From the NCBI RefSeq assembly GCF_000834655.1, contig NZ_JXQQ01000047.1, positions 38,271 through 102,270 of the forward strand: DNA of 64,000 bases. The letters run 5' to 3'. Of the stretch, positions 26,326-35,706 are shown in pieces; the first letter of the stretch is position 1; every line of letters begins with the position of its first letter. The position numbers and the translations under genes were made by a program. The notes under the pieces are model-generated. The model did no database searches, had not been told where the DNA came from, and saw only the letters and a list, made by a program, of their open reading frames with translations. This stretch comes from Variovorax paradoxus. Its GTDB lineage: Bacteria; Pseudomonadota; Gammaproteobacteria; Burkholderiales; Burkholderiaceae_C.

Positions 26326-26398
26326 CCCGTTCGGGCTGAGCTTGCCGAAGCCTCGCGCCCGCCGGAAGCAGCCCTTCGACAGGCTCAGGGCGAGCGGT
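26326..26398. repeat. Intergenic inverted repeat, family D
   Basis: Left arm 26328-26352 (CGTTCGGGCTGAGCTTGCCG...) and right arm 26371-26397 (GCCCTTCGACAGGCTCAGGG...) are imperfect inverted copies. Elements of this consensus (TTCGGGCTGAGCTTGTCGAA paired with its complement) are common between genes in many GC-rich proteobacteria. Here it lies between cyoD and SURF1 inside the transcript. Confidence 0.7.
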
Positions 26399-26408
26399 TT
26401 TCATCACG

Positions 26409-26819
26409 TCAAGGCATGTTCTTCATGTCGTGCACCGACATCGGCATCATGTTGGTGTTCATGTGATACATGACCCAGAGCGATCCGGCCAGCGTGATGA
26501 CGACGAGCACGATCGTGAAGATCAGCGCCAGCATGTTCCAGCCGCTTTCCGACTTGGCGTCCATGTGCAGGAAATAGATCATGTGCACCACGATCTGCAC
26601 GGCCGCGAAGCCCAGGATGATGAGCGACGTGGTGTTGGTGCTTGCGAAAACCTTGCCCATCACGAGCCAGAACGGAATCGCGGTGAGCACCACGGCCAGC
26701 ACGAATCCGGTCATGTAGCCCTTGAAGGTGCTGTGGCTCACGGGGCCATCGTCGTGATGGTCGTCGTGCGCGTCGTGTGCGCCATGGCCGTGCGCGGCGG
26801 TGTCGGTGTGGGCGCTCAT
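26409..26819 (-). CDS. cyoD: Cytochrome bo3 quinol oxidase subunit IV
   Basis: A 136-aa protein with three membrane helices (about residues 36-55, 65-85, 100-125) and the LHM/YFLHMD motif of CyoD. The N-terminal 28 residues are unusually rich in His and Asp (HGHGAHDAHDDHHDD), which could bind metal; whether this matters is unknown. Its ATG overlaps the cyoC stop (ATGA). Confidence 0.93.
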   Translation of the reverse strand: MSAHTDTAAHGHGAHDAHDDHHDDGPVSHSTFKGYMTGFVLAVVLTAIPFWLVMGKVFASTNTTSLIILGFAAVQIVVHMIYFLHMDAKSESGWNMLALIFTIVLVVITLAGSLWVMYHMNTNMMPMSVHDMKNMP

Positions 26820-27481
26820 GCCATCGATCCCATCAAATACACGAAAGTGAAGACGCCGATCCAGACGACGTCCAGGAAGTGCCAGAACATCGACAGGCAC
26901 ATGAGGCGGCGGCGGTTCGCGGCGGTGAAGCCGTGCTTGGGCAGCTGGATCATCAGGACGATCAGCCAGATGATGCCGAAGCTCACGTGCAGGCCGTGGG
27001 TGCCGACCAGTGCGAAGAACGACGAGAGGAACGCGCTGCGCTGCGGGCCTGCGCCTTCGTGCAGCAGGTGCGCGAATTCGTAGAGTTCCAGGCCGATGAA
27101 GCCCGCGCCCAGCAGGCCCGTGATGGCCAGCCACACGAGCACGCCGCCCATGCGCTTTTTCTGCATCTCGAGCATCGCGAAGCCGTAAGTGATCGACGAC
27201 AGCAGCAGCAGCGAGGTGTTGATCGCCACCAGCGGCAGGTCGAACAGGTCGGCGCCCGAGGGGCCCGCCGCGTAGCTGCGGCCCAACACGCCGTACACCG
27301 CAAACAGACACGCGAAGATGAGGCAGTCGCTCATCAGGTAGAGCCAGAAGCCCAGCAGCGTGCCGTTTTCCGGGTGGTGGTCGTTGCCGACGTGGAACAG
27401 CTCGAACACGGGCGGCTTGCCCGTCTGGTCGCTATGGGGGTGCGAAGACCCCGGTGGGTGGAGAGCGGTGGTATCAGACAT
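26816..27481 (-). CDS. cyoC: Cytochrome bo3 quinol oxidase subunit III
   Basis: A 221-aa member of the haem-copper oxidase subunit III family with five predicted helices. Recognisable stretches are FWLYLMSDCLIFACLFA, the GxELYEF helix and the HGLHVSFGIIWL helix. The ATG at 27481 is used because it starts the hydrophilic leader; its first 8 nt overlap the end of cyoB, which fits a tight operon. Confidence 0.95.
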   Translation of the reverse strand: MSDTTALHPPGSSHPHSDQTGKPPVFELFHVGNDHHPENGTLLGFWLYLMSDCLIFACLFAVYGVLGRSYAAGPSGADLFDLPLVAINTSLLLLSSITYGFAMLEMQKKRMGGVLVWLAITGLLGAGFIGLELYEFAHLLHEGAGPQRSAFLSSFFALVGTHGLHVSFGIIWLIVLMIQLPKHGFTAANRRRLMCLSMFWHFLDVVWIGVFTFVYLMGSMA

Positions 27482-29495
27482 GGGCGGCTCCCGAAACTCC
27501 CAGGAGGCGGGTGCGATCGCCTTCGGTGCGAACCACATCCTCAGCGGGGATGTAGTAGTCGCGCTTGTAGTTGAAGGTATGGATGATCACGGCAGCCAGC
27601 ATGGCGACGAAGCCGACGCCCGCCACGAGCCACATCTGCCAGATCAACGCGAAGCCGCAGAGCGCTGCGAGGGCCGCGATGATGAAGCCGGCGCTGGTGT
27701 TCTTGGGCATGTGGATCGGGGTGAAGCCCTCGAGCGGACGCTCGTAGCCGCGGCGCTTCATGTCGGTCCAGGCATCGTTGTCGTGGATGCGCGGGGTGAA
27801 CGCGAAGTTGTAGGCCGGCGGCGGCGAGGAGGTCGACCATTCGAGCGTGCGGCCGTTCCACGGATCGCCCGTGGTGTCGCGCAGCGACTCGCGGCGGATG
27901 TAGCTCACCACCAGCTGGATGATGAATGAGGCGATGCCCAGCGCGATCAGCACGGCGCCGAAGGCCGCGATCTGGAACCAGATCTGCAGCGACATGTCCT
28001 GGAAGTGGCTCATGCGGCGGGTGACGCCCATCAGGCCCAGGATGTACAGCGGCATGAAGGCGAACCAGAAGCCCACGATCCAGAACCAGAACGAGCACTT
28101 GCCCCAGAACGGATCGAGCTTGTAGCCGAAGGCCTTCGGGTACCAGTAGGTGATGCCCGCCAGCATGCCGAACAACACGCCGCCGATGATCACGTTGTGG
28201 AAGTGGGCGATCAGGAACAGGCTGTTGTGCAGCACGAAGTCGGCCGGGGGAACGGCCAGCAGCACGCCGGTCATGCCGCCGATCACGAAGGTGATCATGA
28301 AGCCGATGGTCCACATCATGGGCAGCTCGTAGCGGATACGGCCGCGGTACATGGTGAAGAGCCAGTTGAAGATCTTCGCGCCCGTCGGGATCGAGATGAT
28401 CATCGTCGTGATGCCGAAGAACGAATTTACGCTGGCACCCGAGCCCATCGTGAAGAAGTGGTGCAGCCACACGAGGTACGAGAGGATCGTGATCACGACC
28501 GTGGCGTACACCATCGAGGCGTAGCCGAACAGGCGCTTGCCCGAGAAGGTGGAGACCACTTCCGAGAAGATGCCGAAGGCCGGCAGGATCAGGATGTACA
28601 CCTCGGGGTGGCCCCAGATCCAGATCAGGTTCACGTACATCATGGCGTTGCCGCCCAGGTCGTTCGTGAAGAAGTTGGTGCCGACGTAGCGGTCGAGCGA
28701 CAGCAGGGCCAGCACGGCGGTCAGCACCGGGAAGGCGGCGACGATCAGCACGTTGGTGCACAGAGCCGTCCAGGTGAAGACGGGCATCTTCATCATCGTC
28801 ATGCCGGGCGCGCGCATCTTCACGATGGTGGCCAGCAGGTTGACGCCAGAGAGCAAGGTGCCTACCCCCGCTATCTGCAATGACCATATGTAGTAGTCGA
28901 CCCCCACGTCGGGGCTGAAGAGAATGCCCGACAGCGGCGGGTAGGCGAGCCACCCGGTCTTGGCGAACTCGCCGACGAACAGCGACGCCATCACCAAGCC
29001 CGCGCCGAAGGTGGTCATCCAGAAGCTGAAGTTGTTCAGGAACGGGAAGGCCACGTCGCGCGCGCCGATCTGCAGCGGCACCACGAAGTTCATGAGGCCC
29101 GTGACCAGCGGCATCGCCACGAAGAAGATCATGATCACGCCGTGGGCGGTGAAGACCTGGTCGTAGTGGTGCGGCGGCAAGAAGCCCGCGTTGTCGCCGA
29201 AGGCGAAGGCCTGCTGGGCCCGCATCATGATGGCGTCGGAGAAGCCGCGCAGCAGCATCACCAGGCCCAGGATGATGTACATGATGCCGATCTTCTTGTG
29301 GTCGATGCTGGTGATCCAGTCGCGCCACAGCACGCCCCACACCTTGAAGTAGGTGATGGCGCCGAGCAGCGCGATGCCGCCCAGGACAACCGCAATGAAG
29401 GTGCCGATCAGGATCGGCTCGTGGTAGGGAATCGCCTCCCACGTGAGGCGGCCGAAGACGAGCTTCGTCAGGTCAAGGTTCGCGAGCATCGTCAT
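27474..29495 (-). CDS. cyoB: Cytochrome bo3 quinol oxidase subunit I
   Basis: This is the catalytic subunit (673 aa, about 15 helices) that reduces O2 to water with ubiquinol and pumps protons. Visible metal ligands are the low-spin haem His in FTAHGVIM, the CuB His and cross-linked Tyr in WGHPEVY, the two CuB histidines in LHHFF, and the haem pair in HFHNVI. The C-terminal helices are those found in CyoB but not in cytochrome c oxidases. The ATG at 29495 overlaps the cyoA stop (ATGA); a second ATG is two codons on. Confidence 0.97.
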   Translation of the reverse strand: MTMLANLDLTKLVFGRLTWEAIPYHEPILIGTFIAVVLGGIALLGAITYFKVWGVLWRDWITSIDHKKIGIMYIILGLVMLLRGFSDAIMMRAQQAFAFGDNAGFLPPHHYDQVFTAHGVIMIFFVAMPLVTGLMNFVVPLQIGARDVAFPFLNNFSFWMTTFGAGLVMASLFVGEFAKTGWLAYPPLSGILFSPDVGVDYYIWSLQIAGVGTLLSGVNLLATIVKMRAPGMTMMKMPVFTWTALCTNVLIVAAFPVLTAVLALLSLDRYVGTNFFTNDLGGNAMMYVNLIWIWGHPEVYILILPAFGIFSEVVSTFSGKRLFGYASMVYATVVITILSYLVWLHHFFTMGSGASVNSFFGITTMIISIPTGAKIFNWLFTMYRGRIRYELPMMWTIGFMITFVIGGMTGVLLAVPPADFVLHNSLFLIAHFHNVIIGGVLFGMLAGITYWYPKAFGYKLDPFWGKCSFWFWIVGFWFAFMPLYILGLMGVTRRMSHFQDMSLQIWFQIAAFGAVLIALGIASFIIQLVVSYIRRESLRDTTGDPWNGRTLEWSTSSPPPAYNFAFTPRIHDNDAWTDMKRRGYERPLEGFTPIHMPKNTSAGFIIAALAALCGFALIWQMWLVAGVGFVAMLAAVIIHTFNYKRDYYIPAEDVVRTEGDRTRLLGVSGAAHV

Positions 29496-30517
29496 TCTTC
29501 GGTGGTGCACATCGCCGTGACGTATTTACGCTTGGGCGAGTTGAGGGTGTCGGGTTGCCAGTTCTCAAGGGTGGCGACGTTGAAGGCGCCGGGCTTGCCC
29601 ATGCCGCCGTCGGCGTCGATGGCCATCATCTGCTTCATGCACATCTTGTTGCGGTCCACGCAGCGGTTGAGGATGGCGTCGTACAGGTCGGAGGCCACGG
29701 TGGCGTAGTGGCGCACCGGTTCGCGCTCGCTCGGAACTTCGAGCTTCATGTAGCCCTCGCGGGTGAGCTCGCCTTCCTTGGAAGCCTTGGCCTTTTCGAC
29801 CCACTGGTCGAAGTCGCCCTTGCTCAGGCCGTGAAACTTGAAGCGCATGCCCGAGAAGCCCGCGCCGCTGTAGTTGGCCGAGAAGCCTTCGAATTCGCCC
29901 GGCTTGTTGATGACCGCGTGCAGCTTGGTCTCCATGCCCGGCATCGCGTAGATCTGGCCGGCCAGCGCGGGGATGAAGAAGGAGTTCATCACCGAGGAGG
30001 CGGTGATCTTGAAGCTGATCGGCACGTCCACCGGCGCGGCCAGTTCATTCACCGTGGCGATGCCCTGCTCGGGGTAGATGAAGAGCCATTTCCAGTCCAG
30101 CGCCACCACTTCGACCACCAGCGGCTTCGTCTCGGGCGAGATCTGGCGCTTGGCATCGAGGCGGGTGAGGGGCCGGTACGGGTCCAGCGTGTGGGTGCTG
30201 ATCCAGGTGATCGCGCCCAGCGCGATGATGATCAGCAGCGGCGCCGCCCAGATCGCCAGCTCGAGCTGCGTGGAGTGGTCCCAGTCGGGGCTGTAGGTGG
30301 CCTCCTTGTTCGACTGGCGGTAGCGCCAGGCGAAGAAGATGGTCAGCGCGATCACCGGGATGATGATGATCAGCATCAGCACCGTGGAGACGACGATCAG
30401 GCGTCCCTGCTGGTTGGCGATGTCGCCGGAGGGGTTCATGAGCACCGTGTTGCAGCCCGCCAGGAAGGCGAGGGGAAGCAAGACGAGCCATCGGCGAAGG
30501 GAGTGGAGGGTGGGCAT
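29492..30517 (-). CDS. cyoA: Cytochrome bo3 quinol oxidase subunit II
   Basis: A 341-aa lipoprotein subunit. The signal ends in the lipobox LAGC, followed by two membrane helices (LIVVSTVLMLIIIIPVIAL and LAIWAAPLLIIIALGAI) and the periplasmic cupredoxin domain. The CuA ligands of cytochrome c oxidases are missing, as expected for a quinol oxidase. The C-terminal region (SKGDFDQWVEKAK...) is the COX-ARM segment. The ATG at 30517 places the signal peptide correctly. This is the first gene of cyoABCD; the promoter lies in the 182-bp region shared with the divergent MFS gene. Confidence 0.96.
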   Translation of the reverse strand: MPTLHSLRRWLVLLPLAFLAGCNTVLMNPSGDIANQQGRLIVVSTVLMLIIIIPVIALTIFFAWRYRQSNKEATYSPDWDHSTQLELAIWAAPLLIIIALGAITWISTHTLDPYRPLTRLDAKRQISPETKPLVVEVVALDWKWLFIYPEQGIATVNELAAPVDVPISFKITASSVMNSFFIPALAGQIYAMPGMETKLHAVINKPGEFEGFSANYSGAGFSGMRFKFHGLSKGDFDQWVEKAKASKEGELTREGYMKLEVPSEREPVRHYATVASDLYDAILNRCVDRNKMCMKQMMAIDADGGMGKPGAFNVATLENWQPDTLNSPKRKYVTAMCTTEE

Positions 30518-30578
30518 GCCGAAGAGAAAGAAAGAGGTGCGTGGGCTGCGCAAAGACTCCACAATCTACGACCAAAGG

Positions 30579-30617
30579 TTCCCGCCGCCTATTGGACGTT
30601 TTGTCCTATGGCGGGAA
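30579..30617. promoter_or_regulatory. Interrupted palindrome between cyoA and divergent MFS gene
   Basis: Outer arms TTCCCGCC (30579-30586) and GGCGGGAA (30610-30617) are exact complements, and inner ATTGGAC and GTCCTAT nearly pair. It lies 62 nt upstream of cyoA and 83 nt upstream of the MFS start. A regulator of the oxidase operon could bind here; RegA is a candidate by context only. Confidence 0.45.
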
Positions 30618-30699
30618 TCCCCGTTCGATGAGACGCTTGGAGCCTCTGTTCAATGGTCTACCTTTGTCACTGCCGGTGACACCCGAATTACAAAACGCA

Positions 30700-32052
30700 A
30701 TGACGACGACGTCCAGCATCAGTCCGCAAGGCGCACAGCCTGTGCCGAACACGTCCGGAAACGGCGCCAGCCTGAGCCAGAGCGGCGACGCCGATCACTC
30801 GCACATCGCCCCCGGCGAGATCGCGGTCGGCGTGGTCATCGGCCGCGCTTCCGAGTATTTCGACTTCTTCGTCTACGGCATCGCCTCGGTGCTGGTGTTC
30901 CCGTACGTATTCTTCCCGTTCGAGCAGCGCCTGGAGGGAATCCTTTACGCGTTCGTGGTCTTCTCGTTCGCCTTCATTGCGCGGCCGTTCGGAACTGTCA
31001 TCTCGATGGCGATCCAGCGACGATTCGGACGCGAAACCAAGCTGACGATCGCGCTGTTCCTGCTGGGCACTTCCACGGCCGGCATCGCGTTCCTCCCGGG
31101 CTACGAGAGCATCGGCTTCACGGCGATCGTGCTCCTGTCGGTGTTCCGCTTCTGCCAGGGCCTGGCACTGGGCGGCTCGTGGGACGGCCTGCCGTCGCTT
31201 CTGGCGCTGAACGCGCCGCCAAACCGCCGCGGCTGGTACGCCATGCTGGGCCAGCTGGGCGCGCCTATCGGCTTCTTCATCGCCAGCGCGCTGTTCGCCT
31301 ACCTCTACGCGAGCCTCTCGATCAAGGAATTCCTCGACTGGGGCTGGCGCTACACCTTCTACGTGGCGTTCGCGATCAACGTGGTGGCGCTGTTCGCGCG
31401 CCTGCGCCTCGTGGCGACCGAAGAGTATTCGCGCCTGCTCGAAGAGCGCGAGCTGCAGCCCACGAGCGTGGTCGAACTGACCCGCTCGCAGGGTGCCAAT
31501 TTGCTGATCGGCGCGTTCGCTGCGCTGGCGAGCTATGCGCTCTTCCACCTGATCACGGTGTTCCCGCTGTCGTGGATCACGCTGTACTCCGACCAGTCGA
31601 TCACCGAGTTCCTGGTGGTGCAGATGATCGGCGCGGTGTTCTGCGCCGGCGGCATCGTGGCCTCGGGCCTGATCGCCGACCGCGTGGGCCGCCGTTTCAC
31701 CCTGGGCGGCCTGGCCGCGATGATCGCGGTGTTCAGCGGTTTCGCCCCCACGCTGCTCGACGGCGGCCGCATCGGGCAAGACGTTTTCATCCTGCTGGGC
31801 TTCGTGCTGCTGGGTCTCTCTTACGGCCAGGCCGCAGGTGCCGTGACCTCGAATTTCGAGCCCAAGTACCGCTACACCGGCGCGGCCCTCACGGCCGACC
31901 TGGCCTGGCTGATCGGCGCTGCGTTCGCTCCGCTGGTGGCACTGGGGCTGTCGGCGAACTTCGGCTTGGCGTACGTCAGCGTCTACCTGCTCTCGGGCGC
32001 GGCTGGCACGCTGGCGGCGCTGGGGCTGAACCGGGCGCTGGTGCGCGACTGA
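30700..32052 (+). CDS. MFS transporter, metabolite:H+ symporter-like (450 aa)
   Basis: A 12-helix MFS protein of the MHS (metabolite/H+ symporter) type, with the family start EIAVGVVIGRASEYFDFFVYG and the loop motif RRFGRETKLT. A second motif A-like loop, ADRVGRRFTLGG, is in the second half. The ATG at 30700 is used; translation upstream crosses the palindrome at 30579. It diverges from cyoA and ends in a strong terminator at 32075-32104. Linkage to cyo could mean co-regulation; the substrate is not evident. Confidence 0.9.
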   Translation: MTTTSSISPQGAQPVPNTSGNGASLSQSGDADHSHIAPGEIAVGVVIGRASEYFDFFVYGIASVLVFPYVFFPFEQRLEGILYAFVVFSFAFIARPFGTVISMAIQRRFGRETKLTIALFLLGTSTAGIAFLPGYESIGFTAIVLLSVFRFCQGLALGGSWDGLPSLLALNAPPNRRGWYAMLGQLGAPIGFFIASALFAYLYASLSIKEFLDWGWRYTFYVAFAINVVALFARLRLVATEEYSRLLEERELQPTSVVELTRSQGANLLIGAFAALASYALFHLITVFPLSWITLYSDQSITEFLVVQMIGAVFCAGGIVASGLIADRVGRRFTLGGLAAMIAVFSGFAPTLLDGGRIGQDVFILLGFVLLGLSYGQAAGAVTSNFEPKYRYTGAALTADLAWLIGAAFAPLVALGLSANFGLAYVSVYLLSGAAGTLAALGLNRALVRD

Positions 32053-32074
32053 GCGCACAACCCGCGTTTCTCGC

Positions 32075-32104
32075 AAAGGGGCCTTCGGGCCCCTTGTTCT
32101 TTTC
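32075..32104 (+). terminator. Rho-independent terminator after MFS gene
   Basis: AAGGGGCC and GGCCCCTT form an 8-bp stem closed by a TTCG tetraloop, followed by GTTCTTTT. It is 23 nt downstream of the MFS stop codon. Confidence 0.85.
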
Positions 32105-32139
32105 CGATGCTGCCGCGCATGCTGGCTTAGGATTCGCCC

Positions 32140-32820
32140 ATGTTCGCCGCCGCCATCTTCGACATGGACGGGCTGCTCATCGACTCGGAGCGGCCCATCA
32201 TGGCCGCCTGGATCGAGGCGGCCCGCACGCTCGACATCGAGCTTTCCCACGCGCAATACCTGCAGGTCGTGGGCTTGGCCACCGTGGAGTCCGAGGTGAT
32301 CCTCGGCACGCTGCTCGGCGGGCCGGAGGCCTACCGCCACGCGATCGCGCATGTGCGAAAACAGCTGCAACTGGAGCGCTCGGACGGCACGCCTCTCTTT
32401 CCCATCAAGCCAGGCGCGGCCGAGTTCCTCGCTGCGTTGCGCCAGCGCGGCACGCGCTGCGCGGTGGCGTCGTCGTCGACCAGCGGGCAGATCCAGGCTT
32501 GCCTCGGAAGCCTCGACGTGCTCCATCACTTCGATGCCTTCGCGGGCGGCGACGAGGTGGCGCGCGCCAAGCCCGATCCGGCGCTCTACCTGCTCGCTGC
32601 CTCGCGCCTGGGCGTGGACCCGGCCGAGTGCATCGCCTTCGAGGACAGCGAGAACGGCGCCAAGGCCGCGCTGGCGGCCGGCCTTCGGGTCGTGATCGTT
32701 CCGGACCTCAAGCACCCGCCCGCGTCGATCATCGAGCGGGCCTTCCACGTGCTCGAGTCGCTGCACGACGCGACGGCGCACCTGCCGCGCTGGTTTCCGG
32801 GCGAGATGGTGCGGCCATGA
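32140..32820 (+). CDS. HAD-superfamily hydrolase, beta-phosphoglucomutase-like (226 aa)
   Basis: The catalytic DxD is D8-M9-D10 (FDMDGLLIDSE), motif 2 is SSSTSGQ, motif 3 the Lys in RAKPDP, and motif 4 FEDSENG. Together with the helical cap this is the subfamily of beta-phosphoglucomutases and sugar-phosphate phosphatases such as YniC. The exact substrate is not predictable. Its stop codon overlaps the start of the small gene that follows (ATGA). Confidence 0.92.
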   Translation: MFAAAIFDMDGLLIDSERPIMAAWIEAARTLDIELSHAQYLQVVGLATVESEVILGTLLGGPEAYRHAIAHVRKQLQLERSDGTPLFPIKPGAAEFLAALRQRGTRCAVASSSTSGQIQACLGSLDVLHHFDAFAGGDEVARAKPDPALYLLAASRLGVDPAECIAFEDSENGAKAALAAGLRVVIVPDLKHPPASIIERAFHVLESLHDATAHLPRWFPGEMVRP

Positions 32821-33140
32821 TCAAGATCGGCACCCTGTGCCACGTCGTCGACAGCTGCCTCGCATCGCCGATGACCGAGCGCGCGGTCGGCCGCATCGTT
32901 GAGGTGGTCTCGGCACCCTACGAAGCGCCCAGCGAGCGCTACCTGCCCGGCACCTACTACGACGTGCTGTTCGAAGGCTGGACCTTCTACTGCCGCAGCG
33001 ACAAGCTCATGCCCATCTCCGACCCCGGTGCCGATGTCGGCCGCTGGGAGGACGAATTCATCGACGTCCCGGCGAGCCCGATTCAGAGCACTTCGTCGCG
33101 CAGTTGCGGAAACACCTTCGAGACTTTCGCGAGCAGGTAG
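32817..33140 (+). CDS. Hypothetical protein (107 aa), coupled to HAD gene
   Basis: The ATG overlaps the HAD stop (ATGA), which supports real translation. The first 75 residues are well composed (MIKIGTLCHVV...YDVLFEGWTFYCRSDKLMPI) and look like a small beta-rich domain; I do not recognise a family. The last 30 residues are low-complexity and overlap the convergent oxygenase gene by 58 nt, so the tail may be under weak selection. Confidence 0.65.
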   Translation: MIKIGTLCHVVDSCLASPMTERAVGRIVEVVSAPYEAPSERYLPGTYYDVLFEGWTFYCRSDKLMPISDPGADVGRWEDEFIDVPASPIQSTSSRSCGNTFETFASR

Positions 33141-34080
33141 TCGCCGTAGCGGCCGCTGAAGGCGTGCACGTTGGCGCGGTCCCAGCGCTCGGCGCTGTCG
33201 TCGAGCGCCTCTGCGCCTGCAAGGCCCTCTATGCGCTGCACGCGCGCCTCGAAATTCGGATCGAAGAACAGCGGAAACGACAGCCGGTCGCTCCCCGAGG
33301 TGTTGCGCTTGACGCGGTGCGGCGTCGACTTGTAGAGCCCGCCGGTCATGCGGTCGAGCATGTCGCCGATGTTGCAGACGAAGGAGCCGGCGATCGGCGG
33401 CGCGTCGATCCAGCCGCCGGGCGTGTGCACCGCGAGGCCGCCCACGGCGTCCTGGTGCAGCACGGTGAGGAGGCCATAGTCGGTGTGCTCGCCCACGCCC
33501 CATTGCACGTCGAGCCCTTCGGGCACGGGTTGCGAGGGATAGTTGAAGAGGCGAAAGAGGATCAGCGGATCGGCGGTGTAACGCTCGGCGAAGTACATGG
33601 CGGGCAGGCCCAGGCTCAGCGCGATGCCTTCCATCAGGCGATGGCCGAGCTGCGTCACCGCGGCCATGTAGTCGAGGATGGTTTCGCGGAACCCCGGCAC
33701 GTCGGGGAAGAGGTTCGGCCCGTGCACCGGCGTCTTGGCCCGCACCAGCGGGTGCGTGGCCGGCAACTCGGTGCCGAGGTAGAGCCCTTCCTTCCAGTCG
33801 GGCCGGCCCGAAGTCAGCTCGCCGCCGAGCGGAAAGAAGCCGCGCCACGCACGCCCGCCAAGGGCCATGCGCCACCGCATCTTGGTTTCCTCGGGCAGGT
33901 CGAAGAACTGGTGGCTCAGGGTTTCGAGCCGCTGCACCAGCGCTGCATCGACGCCGTGGCCCGTGACGTAGAAGAAGCCGTGCGCGCGGCAGGCGGCGCC
34001 GATCTGCGCGGCCACGTCGTCGCGACCGGCTGTGCCAGCCACGAGCGGCGCGACGTCGATGAGGGGAAGGGATGCGTCGG

Positions 34081-34084
<4 letters not shown>
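33083..34084 (-). CDS. Isopenicillin N synthase-like 2-oxoglutarate/Fe(II) oxygenase (333 aa)
   Basis: The N-terminal DIOX_N region (PLIDVAPLVAG...HGFFYVTGHGVD) and the C-terminal jelly-roll with the iron ligands HxD (GEHTDYG) and the distal His (STPHRVKRN) are all present, so the enzyme should be active. Members oxidise amino acids, plant-hormone-like molecules and others. Its start overlaps the stop of the ABC ATPase gene (ATGA), making it the last gene of an amino-acid transporter operon; the transporter may bring in its substrate (inference). The 3' end overlaps the convergent hypothetical gene. Confidence 0.92.
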
Positions 34085-34820
<736 letters not shown>

Positions 34821-34824
<4 letters not shown>

Positions 34825-35549
34825 GCGGACACCTTGGGGGCCGAAGCGGAAGTGGAGCCAATGGTGGACATGCCGCGGCGCGCGAGCCGGCGCTCCAGCC
34901 AGTAGGCGAAGCGCGAGAGGCCGAAGCAAAGAATGAAGTACGTGCCGCCCAGGATCAGATAGATCTGCGCCGGCTTGGTGAACACCTGCGTGTTGATCTG
35001 CGTCGCGATGAACGACACCTCCGCCAGGCCGATGATGTACCCGAGCGAGGTCTCCTTGATGGTCGAGACGAACTGGTTCACGAGGGACGGCAGCATGCTG
35101 CGCAGAGCCTGCGGCAGCACCACCAGGCGCATCGCGCGGAAGTAGCTCAGGCCGAGCGCGCGCGCGGTTTCCATCTGCCCGCGCGGCAGGCCCTGGATGC
35201 CCGCGCGCACGATCTCGGCGAGGTAGGCGGCATCAAAGATCACGAGCGCGATCAGCATGGTGGTGAACTGGTCGGTCTTCACGCCCGTCACGCTGGGCAG
35301 GAAGAAGTAGGCCCAGAAGATCACCATCAACAGCGGCAGTCCGCGCACCACGAACACGAAGCCCGTCACCGGCCAGCGCAGCCACCGCCAAGGGCTCACG
35401 CGCGCAAGACCCAGCACGATGCCCAGCGGCAGCGCGAGCACCAGCCCGCAGGAGGCCAGCAGCAGCGTGAGCACCAGTCCGCCGAGCGGGCCGTTCGGGT
35501 ACTGCCCGATGAGGAAGTAGACCCAGTAGTCGTTGATGATCTGCAGCAT
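34821..35549 (-). CDS. Polar amino-acid ABC transporter permease (242 aa)
   Basis: A HisM/GltK-type permease with five or six helices. The EAA loop is recognisable as EIVRAGIQGLPRGQMETARALGLS. It pairs with the permease at 35707-36402, from which it is separated by a 157-nt gap containing a family B repeat. Confidence 0.94.
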
Positions 35550-35609
35550 CAGCGCTCCACCCCGCGATCGCCCATTGCGCGATGCATGGACCTGACACGG
35601 CGAAGGCCA

Positions 35610-35702
35610 GAAACACCGCGGAACCGGCTCTGCCGGGCCGCCGGTGTTGCCCCCGGCGAGGGGGGAGGAGAAGCGACACGAAGTGCGCGAAGCCTGGGGG
35701 AG
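35610..35702. repeat. Dispersed structured repeat, family B copy 2
   Basis: It shares the consensus of 49443-49536 almost base for base. The first 45 nt fold as a nested hairpin: AACACC, GCGG and CCGGC pair with GCCGG, CCGC and GGTGTT. It sits inside the amino-acid transporter operon between two permease genes, unlike the other copies, which are between convergent genes. Confidence 0.85.
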
Positions 35703-35706
35703 AACT

